A stretch of DNA of 64,000 nt from Lentibacter algarum (GTDB lineage: Bacteria > Pseudomonadota > Alphaproteobacteria > Rhodobacterales > Rhodobacteraceae): NCBI RefSeq assembly GCF_018860975.1, contig NZ_JAHKQI010000003.1:124001-188000 (forward strand), read 5' to 3'. This document shows positions 1 through 7,690 of the stretch, in pieces. A program made the position numbers and the translations under genes. Position 1 is the stretch's first letter. Every line of letters begins with the position of its first letter. The notes below the pieces were generated by a model. That model searched no databases, was not told the origin of the DNA, and saw only the letters and a list, made by a program, of their open reading frames with translations.

Positions 1-1
1 C

Positions 2-325
2 GGCCAAAACGCGTTGCGCATGGCGCTTGGCGCGGTGATTTCACGGTTTATTCCCGGCATCGGGCCGTGGATCGCCCGCTCTGTTACCAGCCTGCTCGCC
101 GCGCGGTTGTCACGCAAAGACGAGTATGAGGCCGACGAATATGCCGCCGCCTTGATGAGCAAGGCTGGCTTTGGTGTCGCGCCGCAAATTGCTATGTTTG
201 AAAAGCTGGAACATCTGACAGGTGCGGTTGCTGGCAAGCCGCCTGCGTGGTTGCTCAGTCACCCCAAAACCAGCGAGAGAATTGCAGCTTTGCGGGCGTT
301 GGAAGACCGTTGGTCACAGAGCTAG
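2..325 (+). CDS. M48 family zinc metallopeptidase, C-terminal fragment
   Basis: The open frame enters from the left edge and ends at 325, so only the last 107 residues are present. They show the M48 pattern downstream of the HEXXH helix: a hydrophobic stretch, then SRKDEYEADEYAA, in which the E-x-x-x-D segment carries the third zinc ligand, then the SHPKTSERIAAL tail typical of HtpX/YggG-like peptidases. The catalytic HEXXH motif would lie upstream of the window. The likely role is proteolysis of misfolded membrane or periplasmic proteins. It converges on the PIN-domain gene with a 4-base overlap (322-325). Confidence 0.8.
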   Translation, partial: GQNALRMALGAVISRFIPGIGPWIARSVTSLLAARLSRKDEYEADEYAAALMSKAGFGVAPQIAMFEKLEHLTGAVAGKPPAWLLSHPKTSERIAALRALEDRWSQS

Positions 326-870
326 CCAAGCGTCTCGAGCGCTTTTCCGAGCCGCGGTAAGCGCGCCTTTTTGAGCAATCCGCGCATTGTCCAGTCGCTG
401 CCTTCAAAGCTGCGCGCCTTGGCTAAAACCTTAAGTGCAACAGGCTCGACAAGCACTGGATCTGCTGCCCAAATGCCGCGCAAAAATGTGTCAGGGTCAG
501 CGCGGCTCAGGCCTTCTTCCGACAGGACATTTGCCGGAAAATCCTTTTTGTTCAGGGTGATGATCACATCTGCCGAGCTGGCAACAGCCGCGGCCAGAAC
601 ATGAATGTCACCGGCATCAGGCAGCCACAACCGCTGCTCGAGCGCCGCACCAAACTGCACGCGCGCCTTGGGCCAGCGCGCATTGAGCAACGCCAACTCA
701 CCATGCACAAAGAGGCCGCCCCCTGCCCCGTGCTTTTCGGCGGTATGGGCCCATTCGCCCTCAATACCTTTCGACCAGAACGGCAGGAAGGCGCCCGCGT
801 CAGCGACACCCAAGAGCATCTCGCGCATCACCGTCGGGTAGAGAACGCAGGTGTCGAGTAGGGCCTTCAA
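322..870 (-). CDS. PIN domain protein (putative ribonuclease)
   Basis: This 182-residue protein opens with KALLDTCVLYP, the first PIN motif with its metal-binding Asp, and carries further acidic positions in LPDAGDIHVLAAA and the ADVIITLNKKDFP strand-turn that follows the active site in VapC-like nucleases. PIN proteins cleave RNA with Mg2+. The start is TTG at 870-868, whose last bases overlap the TGA stop of the upstream methyltransferase gene, so the two are translationally coupled. No antitoxin-like small gene adjoins it, so a housekeeping RNA role is as likely as a toxin. The C-terminal extension of about 50 residues after the core is of unknown function. Confidence 0.75.
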   Translation of the reverse strand: MKALLDTCVLYPTVMREMLLGVADAGAFLPFWSKGIEGEWAHTAEKHGAGGGLFVHGELALLNARWPKARVQFGAALEQRLWLPDAGDIHVLAAAVASSADVIITLNKKDFPANVLSEEGLSRADPDTFLRGIWAADPVLVEPVALKVLAKARSFEGSDWTMRGLLKKARLPRLGKALETLG

Positions 871-2063
871 AGCCGGTAGTAGAGCGCTTTGAGGTAGCCG
901 CTTTCAGCCAGTTGCGGCATGAGAGGGTGGTCTGGGCCTGCAAAACCGGTGCGCAACAGCTGGCTTTGCCGCCCTGCTCGGCCGATGCCGCGTGATGAAG
1001 CGGCGCGGAATTTTGCCAAATCAGCCGCGTGTGAGCAGGAGCAAACCACGAGATATCCGCCGTCTTTCACCAAGCCAGCGGCAAGGCGCGCGATGCGCTC
1101 GTAGGCGCGCAGGCCAGCATCCAGAGCCTTTTTGTTGGGGGCAAATGCAGGAGGATCGCAGACCACAACGTCAAACTTGCGGCCTTCGGCGCCAAGGCTT
1201 GCGAGCGTGTCAAAGGCGTCACCGGTGAGGGTTTCAAACTTGTCACCTGTACCGCTGGCTTTTGCGCCTGCTGCGGCCAACTCCAGTGCTGCGGCAGAGC
1301 CGTCAACCGCGAGAGCTGACGCCGCGCCATTGGCCAAAGCCGCAAGGGCAAAACCGCCGACATGGCTGAACACATCAAGCACATCAGCGCCCTGCGCGAG
1401 CTTGGCGGCAAAGGCATGGTTGTCACGTTGGTCATAGAACAGGCCGGTTTTTTGCCCGCCAGTTAAGTCGGCCATGTAAGTCGCGCCGTTCATCACCACG
1501 GGCAGCGGTGCATCCGGCGCTTTTCCGGCGAGCACAGCGTTCACATCGTCAAGGCCTTCAAGCCCGCGCGCGCGGCCACCGGCGTTTTTCAGAACGGTTG
1601 TAACGCCTTCAAGGCTCAGCAAAGCCTCTGTGAGTTCTGGTAATTTCACCTCGGCCCAAGCGGCGTTAGGTTGCAACACCACCGTGTCACCGAAGCGGTC
1701 TATCACCACGCCAGGGAGGCCGTCGGATTCGGCATGCACAAGGCGGTAGAACGGCGCGTCATACAGCCGCTCGCGCAGGGCCAGCGCCCGTGTCAGGCGG
1801 GCCTGAAACCAAGCCGTGTCGATCGGTATGTTCGCATCCCGTTCAAGCATCCGTCCGGTGATGCGCGAGCCGGTGTTGACCCCAACCAGCCCGAGCGGGG
1901 CATGATCGTTGTCTTCAAGCAGGGCAATCGCACCAGCGGGGATGTTTTTTGAGCGGCGGTCAAGCACGAGCTCATTGTCAAAGACCCAAGGAGCGCCATG
2001 ACGTATCTTGCGAGCGTCGGCTTTGGGTTTGAGGCGAAGAACGGGATAAGGGGGCGTTGTCAT
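867..2063 (-). CDS. rlmI: Class I SAM-dependent 23S rRNA methyltransferase, RlmI family
   Basis: The 398-residue protein has an N-terminal PUA-type RNA-binding domain (about 1-80, with HGAPWVFDNEL) followed by a Rossmann methyltransferase. The family signature GGQKTGLFYDQRDN lies near residue 205, the SAM-binding DVLDVFSHVGGFAL follows, then VVVCDPPAFAP and the VVCSCSH motif with the catalytic cysteine region of m5C enzymes. The expected reaction is methylation of a cytosine in 23S rRNA in the cytoplasm. Its last bases overlap the TTG start of the PIN gene, so the pair forms an operon. RlmI is the closest known family; the exact target base is inferred. Confidence 0.85.
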   Translation of the reverse strand: MTTPPYPVLRLKPKADARKIRHGAPWVFDNELVLDRRSKNIPAGAIALLEDNDHAPLGLVGVNTGSRITGRMLERDANIPIDTAWFQARLTRALALRERLYDAPFYRLVHAESDGLPGVVIDRFGDTVVLQPNAAWAEVKLPELTEALLSLEGVTTVLKNAGGRARGLEGLDDVNAVLAGKAPDAPLPVVMNGATYMADLTGGQKTGLFYDQRDNHAFAAKLAQGADVLDVFSHVGGFALAALANGAASALAVDGSAAALELAAAGAKASGTGDKFETLTGDAFDTLASLGAEGRKFDVVVCDPPAFAPNKKALDAGLRAYERIARLAAGLVKDGGYLVVCSCSHAADLAKFRAASSRGIGRAGRQSQLLRTGFAGPDHPLMPQLAESGYLKALYYRL

Positions 2064-2102
2064 ACCGCCCCCTTACATCATTTCGCTATGGCTTTGAAAG
2101 CC

Positions 2103-2762
2103 TTAGTCGGCGCTAACTTCATCCGCTGTGGCCGGTAGCATCGCGACATTGCGGCTTACCATGGTTGTGTCGCCTCCGACGCTTTCGGCCAGTTGGGTTC
2201 TGATCACCTTGGAAAGATGCGCGGTGATCCGGTTCTTTTGCGTTTCGCCACGCGCGTCAGCCTCGACGGCATCCTGCCCGCCATAGGCTGGGAACTCGGC
2301 TTTGATCTGGCGTGGTTCGATCATGTCAACACCTGTCACCGGATCTTTGAGGCTGAGGACAAAGTTGATCGAATGCGTGCCGCCAACAGTGTAACGCGCT
2401 TTGTTTGTCAGAGCATGAAAGCGCTGCACATCAATCTCGAGGCGGGCTTTGGTTTGGCCGCTAAGGTCTGCGCTGGCACTGATAGCGCTGGTTTCAAAGA
2501 TCGACTTCACCTGCTGATGGCGGTCGCCGGGAGCATCACCGCGCCAGACAATGTCGGCAGTGGGGTAGTATAGCTCGGCCTCCGAAGCTTCCAAAGATTG
2601 CGGCACATGCACCTGCACATCAGAAATTTCGACAATCTGTCCAAGCTTTTGCGCGTCCTTTGACAGGTCGACTGTCGCGTTGCGGGTGGCAACATCTAGC
2701 GCTGCACAACCGCTCACACTCATTACCAAAACGGCAACCAGAGCTGTTCTCATCAGTTTCAT
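2103..2762 (-). CDS. Conserved secreted lipoprotein, function unknown
   Basis: The chosen ATG at 2762 is preceded by an AGGAGAA ribosome site about 5 bases upstream; a longer frame starting at 2822 lacks one. The product is 219 residues with a signal peptide ending in the lipobox VSGC, so Cys19 is probably lipidated after export. The remainder is soluble with no membrane segment and has no motif I can name. It stands alone on the minus strand between glnE's small downstream gene and rlmI. A role in the cell envelope is an inference from the lipobox only. Confidence 0.75.
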   Translation of the reverse strand: MKLMRTALVAVLVMSVSGCAALDVATRNATVDLSKDAQKLGQIVEISDVQVHVPQSLEASEAELYYPTADIVWRGDAPGDRHQQVKSIFETSAISASADLSGQTKARLEIDVQRFHALTNKARYTVGGTHSINFVLSLKDPVTGVDMIEPRQIKAEFPAYGGQDAVEADARGETQKNRITAHLSKVIRTQLAESVGGDTTMVSRNVAMLPATADEVSAD

Positions 2763-2933
2763 GTCATTCTCCTGTGGGCATTTTGCCCTTATGTCGGGCT
2801 TTTGCCCTTGTCTGCTCACCACAGGGAGTGACGTTCAATTAAGACAACTTTTAGGCAACTTGTAGGTAAAAGCATGCCTTAGGCGCGTTGCCAAGGCAGC
2901 TACCAAGTCAGGAAACCATTTTATTTCAGTGAG

Positions 2934-3209
2934 TTAAGAGTTGCGCCGCCCACGCCAACCACCACGCCGGCGCACGTTGGTCATGGTTTCAAGGCCATCT
3001 TGAAGCACCTGCGTCATCGGGTGACTCTCGGCCCCCTCTTCGCTGCTATATTGCGCCAGCAACAGCGCAATCGTGGCCTTCTGGTCAAGTTCTTCGGGCA
3101 GGCTCAGGGCCCAATCAAGAAACACCGAGCGACACTCGGAAGCTGTGATGCCCTCGATGTTATACGCCTCTCTGATCAGCGCCTTCGGATCGTTGATATC
3201 ACCCTTCAT
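2934..3209 (-). CDS. Small conserved protein downstream of glnE
   Basis: Starting at ATG 3209 the product is 91 residues, helical, with a basic tail (RRRGGWRGRRNS) that could touch nucleic acid. Its start lies 11 bases inside the 3' end of glnE, so it is read from the same transcript. I do not recognise a named family. The region ITASECRSVFLDWALSLPE resembles a short helical bundle. A longer frame from 3287 would overlap glnE by a further 78 bases and is less likely. Confidence 0.65.
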   Translation of the reverse strand: MKGDINDPKALIREAYNIEGITASECRSVFLDWALSLPEELDQKATIALLLAQYSSEEGAESHPMTQVLQDGLETMTNVRRRGGWRGRRNS

Positions 3210-5991
3210 CGGGGGCCCCTTCTGTCGCGAGAGCTTGGTTAATAACCATGCCTGCCTTATCAATACCGGCATGCAGCGTCTTGGCAAGCTCCTCTATGCT
3301 GTTAGCCCCCGTATGATGCAGCAACAATGCCTGCGCGCCTTCGCTTGCGCTCTCAGCGTCAAACGGGCGGTTGCTTAGAAAACGGGTGGTCAGGTTGATC
3401 GTCCACAGCAGTTCGTAAGTTGCAGCGACCGTTTTGCTTTCGCTCTCAGATGTCAGCCCAGAGGTGGCCAGCGTTTCCAGCCCGGTTTCAATTCCGGTTG
3501 TTCCGGCACCGGCCTGCAAGACTGCTGCCTGCGAGAAGAGTTCAATGTCTTGCAAACGTCCGGCGCCTATCTTGGCATCCCATATGCCTGCCGGCGCTTT
3601 GGCCGCTGCGATTTTGACGCGCATGTCGGCGGTGCCCGTCAATGTGCGCGCGGTGTCTTTACCCTTGTCATCCAAGAGCGTGTCACGAAAACTCTCGAAG
3701 TCGGCAGCCAGGCTTTGCAGCCCGCAAATGGGGCGTGCTCGCACCATCGCCAGATGCTCCCAGAGCCAGGCCTCGTTTCTCTGATAGTCCTGAAACGCAC
3801 GCCATGACGTTGCGACCGGCCCTTTGTTGCCTGATGGCCGCAACCGCATATCAACCTCATAAAGCTTGCCCTCCGACATTGGCGCGCTGAGCGCTGTCAC
3901 CAGAGCCTGTGTCAAACGGGCATAGTAGGCGCGCGTGGCCAGTGGGCGGCGGCCCTCGGATGTTTCAACATCCTGCGGCTCATAGACCACGATAATGTCA
4001 AGATCAGACGACGACGTTAAGCGCCGCGCCCCGAGTGAGCCCATGCCGATGACTGCAGCACCAAGCCCGGGCGGCGGGCCGTGTTTGGTTGCAAAATGCG
4101 CCTGCACCTCGGGGAAAAGCGCCTTAAGCGTGGCCTCGGCAAGTTGAGCATACTGCTGCCCCGCTTGCACAGCGTCACTGTGGCCACGCAAGAAATGCAC
4201 CCCGACGCGAAAGTGCCACTCCTTCGCCCAACGCCGCGTCAGATCAAGTTTGCGCTCATAGTCGGGTTCTGCGGCAAGCATCGCTTCAAGCTCGACTGTT
4301 AGCACCTCCAGCCCGGGCCAGTCGGCCCAGAAATCACCGCCAATAACCGCGTCAAAAACGGAGCTATGGTGTGACAGATGCGTCGCAAGCTCGGGCGAGG
4401 TGCTGACAATATCTATCAGCAAATCAACCAGTTGCGGGTTGGCTTCAAACAGCGAAAAAAGCTGCACACCCGCAGGTAGCCCCGCAAGAAAGCCGTCAAA
4501 CGCCAACAGCGCCTGATGCGGGTCGGCGGCCTTTGAAAGCCGGTGCAACACATCCGGCTTGAGGCGGTTGAATATTTTCGTGCCGCGCTCCGAGCGCAAC
4601 GCCGGGTAGGTGTGCCAGCGCTTGATTACGTCTAAATCAAGCTCGGTTTCAACCGGCTTTGGCGCGGCTTCGTCGTGGGCAAAAAAGCCCTCGGTGAGCT
4701 CATGCACTTCCTCCAGCCGTGCCGTCAGTTTGCTTTGTAAATCGCTCAGGTCTTCGCCCATAAAAGCGGCCAGTTGCGCCATACCCTCCACCGAGTTGGG
4801 CAGCAAATGCGTTTGTGCATCTGCGATCATCTGCACGCGGTGCTCGACTTCACGATGCGCGCGGTAATGTGTGGCAAGTGTGTTGGCAGTGTCGACAGGC
4901 AGCCAGTCTTGCTCGGCGAGCCGTGCAAGCGCCGGAACAGTGCCTCGCAATCGCAGGCTCGGGTCGCGCCCGCCCGCGATCAGCTGTCGCGTTTGCGTGA
5001 AAAACTCGATCTCTCGAATGCCGCCACGCCCGAGCTTCATGTTGTGGCCCTCAAGCACCATCTTGCCGCCAAGCCCTTTGTGCTCGCGGATGCGCAGACG
5101 CATGTCGTGTGCATCTTGGATCGCGGCGAAATCAAGGTGTTTACGCCATACGAATGGCTTCAAAACGTTCAAGAACCGCTCGCCAGCAGCAGTGTCACCC
5201 GCCGATATCCGCGCCTTGATATAGGCTGCGCGTTCCCATGTGCGACCAAGGCTTTCATAGTATCGCTCGGCGGCTTCGGCAGCGATGCATACAGGCGTTA
5301 CGGAAGGGTCTGGTCGCAACCGCAAGTCGGTGCGAAACACGTAACCCTCGCCCGTGAGTTCGCTCAACATCGCGCTCATCTTGCGGGTTGCGCGCACAAA
5401 GCTGGAACGCGCTTCGTGAAAGTCGTCGGGCGCAAAGCGGCTCTCGTCGAACATGCATATCAAGTCGATATCAGAGCTGTAGTTAAGCTCATGCGCACCC
5501 ATTTTGCCCATTGCGATCGCAAACATTCCGCCTGCATCATCAAGGTCTGCTTCAGTGGCTTGCGGCAGTTTTCCGCGGGCGATCTCCGCGCCGACGGTGG
5601 CACGCAAGGCAAGGTTGACGGACAGATCGGCAAAGTCGGTGAGCGCACCGGTGACGTCTTCAAGCTGCCAGACGCCTGCCAGATCAGCCAACCCTGACAA
5701 AAGCGCAACACGCCGCTTGCCCTGACGCAAAGCGCTAGGCAACTCGGCAGCAGCAACACTGCGCAGGCGCTCGAACTCGGATGGCAAGGCTTTGTCATGC
5801 GCTTCAACAGCCTCAACCAGCCAGTCACGCTCGCGCGCCATAAGCCCGCTCAAATAGGGGCTACACCCTGCGGCACCTTCAACCAGATCAGCCATCTCGT
5901 TTGACAACTCAGGGAACAGCCCCCGCGCTTCGGTTCCGCGTTGGGCATCATAGGGCCTTGGCAGCCGGGTGATTTTTCGTGCAAATTCCAT
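3199..5991 (-). CDS. glnE: Bifunctional glutamine synthetase adenylyltransferase/deadenylylase
   Basis: GlnE attaches AMP to, and phosphorolytically removes AMP from, a tyrosine of glutamine synthetase in response to PII proteins. Both nucleotidyltransferase halves are visible: an N-terminal centre with MGKMGAHELNYSSDIDLI and a C-terminal one with IGMGSLGARRLTSSSDLDII, each carrying the G-S-x(7-9)-D-x-D metal motif. The ATG at 5991 gives 930 residues, typical of the family; the frame stays open to 6147, but that would run through the divergent deacylase promoter. The gene is followed by a small overlapping gene and faces the YbaK-like gene across 68 bases. Confidence 0.95.
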   Translation of the reverse strand: MEFARKITRLPRPYDAQRGTEARGLFPELSNEMADLVEGAAGCSPYLSGLMARERDWLVEAVEAHDKALPSEFERLRSVAAAELPSALRQGKRRVALLSGLADLAGVWQLEDVTGALTDFADLSVNLALRATVGAEIARGKLPQATEADLDDAGGMFAIAMGKMGAHELNYSSDIDLICMFDESRFAPDDFHEARSSFVRATRKMSAMLSELTGEGYVFRTDLRLRPDPSVTPVCIAAEAAERYYESLGRTWERAAYIKARISAGDTAAGERFLNVLKPFVWRKHLDFAAIQDAHDMRLRIREHKGLGGKMVLEGHNMKLGRGGIREIEFFTQTRQLIAGGRDPSLRLRGTVPALARLAEQDWLPVDTANTLATHYRAHREVEHRVQMIADAQTHLLPNSVEGMAQLAAFMGEDLSDLQSKLTARLEEVHELTEGFFAHDEAAPKPVETELDLDVIKRWHTYPALRSERGTKIFNRLKPDVLHRLSKAADPHQALLAFDGFLAGLPAGVQLFSLFEANPQLVDLLIDIVSTSPELATHLSHHSSVFDAVIGGDFWADWPGLEVLTVELEAMLAAEPDYERKLDLTRRWAKEWHFRVGVHFLRGHSDAVQAGQQYAQLAEATLKALFPEVQAHFATKHGPPPGLGAAVIGMGSLGARRLTSSSDLDIIVVYEPQDVETSEGRRPLATRAYYARLTQALVTALSAPMSEGKLYEVDMRLRPSGNKGPVATSWRAFQDYQRNEAWLWEHLAMVRARPICGLQSLAADFESFRDTLLDDKGKDTARTLTGTADMRVKIAAAKAPAGIWDAKIGAGRLQDIELFSQAAVLQAGAGTTGIETGLETLATSGLTSESESKTVAATYELLWTINLTTRFLSNRPFDAESASEGAQALLLHHTGANSIEELAKTLHAGIDKAGMVINQALATEGAPDEG

Positions 5992-6059
5992 ACAAAGACG
6001 ATGCGCTCTGCCTTGGGCCTCGTCAATCGCTGCTGCGCTGTGAGGTGAAAGAAAATACC

Positions 6060-6521
6060 ATGTCCAAAAGTCTGAAACGTGTGCGCGTGGCCCTTGAAAA
6101 CGAAACCGCCGAGGTTCGGGAAACCGGCGAGGCACGCACTGCTGCATTGGCCGCCGCCGAGCTTGACTGTGACGTTGACCAGATCGCGAAGTCGATCATC
6201 TTTCGCGGCGAAACCTCTGGAAAGGCCCTGTTGTTCATCACAGCCGGTGGCAACAAGGTTGACCCCGCCAAAGCATCAAGCTTGGCGGGCGAGGCCTTGG
6301 GTAAAGCCGACGCTGCTCTGGTGCGTGCCCAAACCGGTTTTGCGATCGGCGGCGTCGCTCCGATCGCGCATATCAACCCGATCAAGGCTTTCTTTGATCC
6401 GCGCTTGTCTGATTTCAGTCTGGTATGGGCCGCCGCTGGCACACCGCGACATGTATTCTCCCTTTCACCCGAGCGAATTCAACAGATTTCCGGCGCACAG
6501 GTATCTGATTTTACTTCATAA
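6060..6521 (+). CDS. YbaK/EbsC-type aminoacyl-tRNA deacylase (prolyl-tRNA editing family)
   Basis: This 153-residue protein matches the free-standing INS-like editing domain that hydrolyses mischarged tRNAs such as Ala- or Cys-tRNA(Pro). Seen are the CDVDQIAKSIIFR strand-helix with the conserved lysine, LLFITAGGNKVD, and the GGVAPIAH loop with the GxxxP motif. The ATG at 6060 has an AGGTGAAAG-type ribosome site just upstream. It is divergent from glnE. Which tRNA it corrects cannot be told from sequence alone. Confidence 0.85.
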   Translation: MSKSLKRVRVALENETAEVRETGEARTAALAAAELDCDVDQIAKSIIFRGETSGKALLFITAGGNKVDPAKASSLAGEALGKADAALVRAQTGFAIGGVAPIAHINPIKAFFDPRLSDFSLVWAAAGTPRHVFSLSPERIQQISGAQVSDFTS

Positions 6522-6529
6522 AACCAGAT

Positions 6530-6609
6530 AATGTTAAAAACATTTACATTGCCTCTTGCAATTGCGCTCCTGCATGGTGATCTTAAGTAATGTGAAAGGC
6601 ATTCACATT
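6530..6609. promoter_or_regulatory. Inverted repeats upstream of the DUF2852 gene (putative operator)
   Basis: Two palindromic elements precede the gene at 6640. The stronger has arms AATGTGAA (6589-6596) and TTCACATT (6602-6609) around a 5-base centre, a perfect 8-base inverted repeat. A weaker one, AATGTT-AAA-AACATT, lies at 6530-6544. The TGTGA/TCACA halves resemble a CRP/FNR-family half site, but the spacing is 7 rather than 6 bases. The binding protein is unknown. Confidence 0.5.
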
Positions 6610-6639
6610 GAACCGCAACCAACACTCAAGGAGACCTAT

Positions 6640-7080
6640 ATGACAATCGCAGCCCAAAACGGCCCCATGCAAAACAACATGCACGAGGGGTGGTTCACGC
6701 GGGCAGAGGCGTGGCTTGACCACAAAGGCAAAGGCGCCTGGATCGCTGCCATGGTGCTCGGGTTTGTCTTTCTCTGGCCTGTCGGCCTCGCCCTTCTCTT
6801 TTACATGATCTGGAGTAAACGTATGTTTGGAAAATCTTGCAGCCACCGCCACGCGCGTCGTGACACAAAGTTCCGGGCCACTCGCTCATCAGGCAACAGC
6901 GCCTTTGACGCTTACAAGTCAGAAACCCTGCGTCGCCTCGAAGAAGAGCAAGGTAACTTTGAAGCTTTCCTTCAGCGCCTGCGTGAGGCCAAGGACAAGT
7001 CGGAATTTGACGACTTCATGGATGAACGCGCTAAAGCCGCTAAGGCCGCGCATGAAGAAGACAAAAAAGAAGACGCATAA
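6640..7080 (+). CDS. DUF2852 family inner-membrane protein
   Basis: The ATG at 6640 follows an AAGGAGACC ribosome site. The 146-residue protein has one strong membrane segment near residues 30-56 (the AWIAAMVLGFVFLWPVGLALLFYMIWSK region), a basic patch with Cys and His, and a long charged C-terminal helix (LRRLEEEQGNFEAFLQRLREA) probably forming a coiled coil in the cytoplasm. This layout is that of the DUF2852 family, which is common in alphaproteobacteria and of unknown function. The palindromic DNA just upstream suggests regulated expression. The RDD gene follows 94 bases later. Confidence 0.8.
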   Translation: MTIAAQNGPMQNNMHEGWFTRAEAWLDHKGKGAWIAAMVLGFVFLWPVGLALLFYMIWSKRMFGKSCSHRHARRDTKFRATRSSGNSAFDAYKSETLRRLEEEQGNFEAFLQRLREAKDKSEFDDFMDERAKAAKAAHEEDKKEDA

Positions 7081-7174
7081 GCCGTTTGCAGCGACTTGCC
7101 CAGAGGCTAATATCCGGCCTACCACGCGACCTGCCCCTGCAACATGCGGGGGCAGTTTTATGAAAGAGGACAAA

Positions 7175-7624
7175 ATGTCAGACCAAACCTGGGCCTTGCC
7201 CGACCCGCATTATCAGCCGGAGTTCTACGCCGATGTGCCACTCAAGCGCTTTCTTGCATGGCTGGTTGACGTGGCGCTTATCGTTGTTCTGGTCGTTGTG
7301 ATCGTGCCTTTCACGGCCTTTACCGGGCTGTTTTTCTTGCCGCTTTTGTATTTCATTGTCAGCTTTATCTACCGGTTTGTAACCCTTTCAAACGGCGCAG
7401 CAACACCGGGCATGCGCCTCACTGCGATCGAGCTTCGCAATGCGCAGGGTGAAAAGATAACTTCAAACGAAGCGCTCATGCACACCTTCGGGCTGGCCCT
7501 TTCCTTCGGCTTCCCGCTTTTGCAGCTGGTCTCGGTGGTTCTGATGGTCACATCAGAGCGTGGCCAGGGCCTAAGTGACATGGCGCTTGGTACAGTCGCC
7601 CTTAACCGGCGGGCGCGCCGCTGA
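7175..7624 (+). CDS. RDD family membrane protein
   Basis: The ATG at 7175 follows an AAAGAGGAC ribosome site and gives 149 residues; an in-frame ATG at 7160 is less well placed. The RDD hallmark is visible as KRFLAWLVDVALI at the start of the first membrane helix, with a second helix around residues 50-65, the conserved ATPGMRLTAIEL between helices, and a third helix ending in SDMALGTVAL. RDD proteins have been linked to ion exchange or to placing other membrane proteins; the function here is not established. It converges on degP across a shared hairpin. Confidence 0.85.
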   Translation: MSDQTWALPDPHYQPEFYADVPLKRFLAWLVDVALIVVLVVVIVPFTAFTGLFFLPLLYFIVSFIYRFVTLSNGAATPGMRLTAIELRNAQGEKITSNEALMHTFGLALSFGFPLLQLVSVVLMVTSERGQGLSDMALGTVALNRRARR

Positions 7625-7640
7625 GTGGTTTCAAACTGAA

Positions 7641-7668
7641 AACGGCCGCCTGATGAAGGGCGGCCGTT
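7641..7668. terminator. Bidirectional intrinsic terminator between RDD gene and degP
   Basis: A perfect 10-base stem (AACGGCCGCC / GGCGGCCGTT) with an 8-base loop lies between the two convergent stops. On the minus strand the stem is followed by TTTTCAGTTT, so it most clearly ends the degP transcript. Confidence 0.75.
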
Positions 7669-7690
7669 CAGACTTTGTTGTTCGCAAATT

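Noticed and set aside
4774-5697. 307-codon plus-strand frame inside glnE
   Set aside because: It lies wholly antisense to a well-supported glnE and has the Arg/Ala/His-rich composition expected of GC-rich antisense frames.
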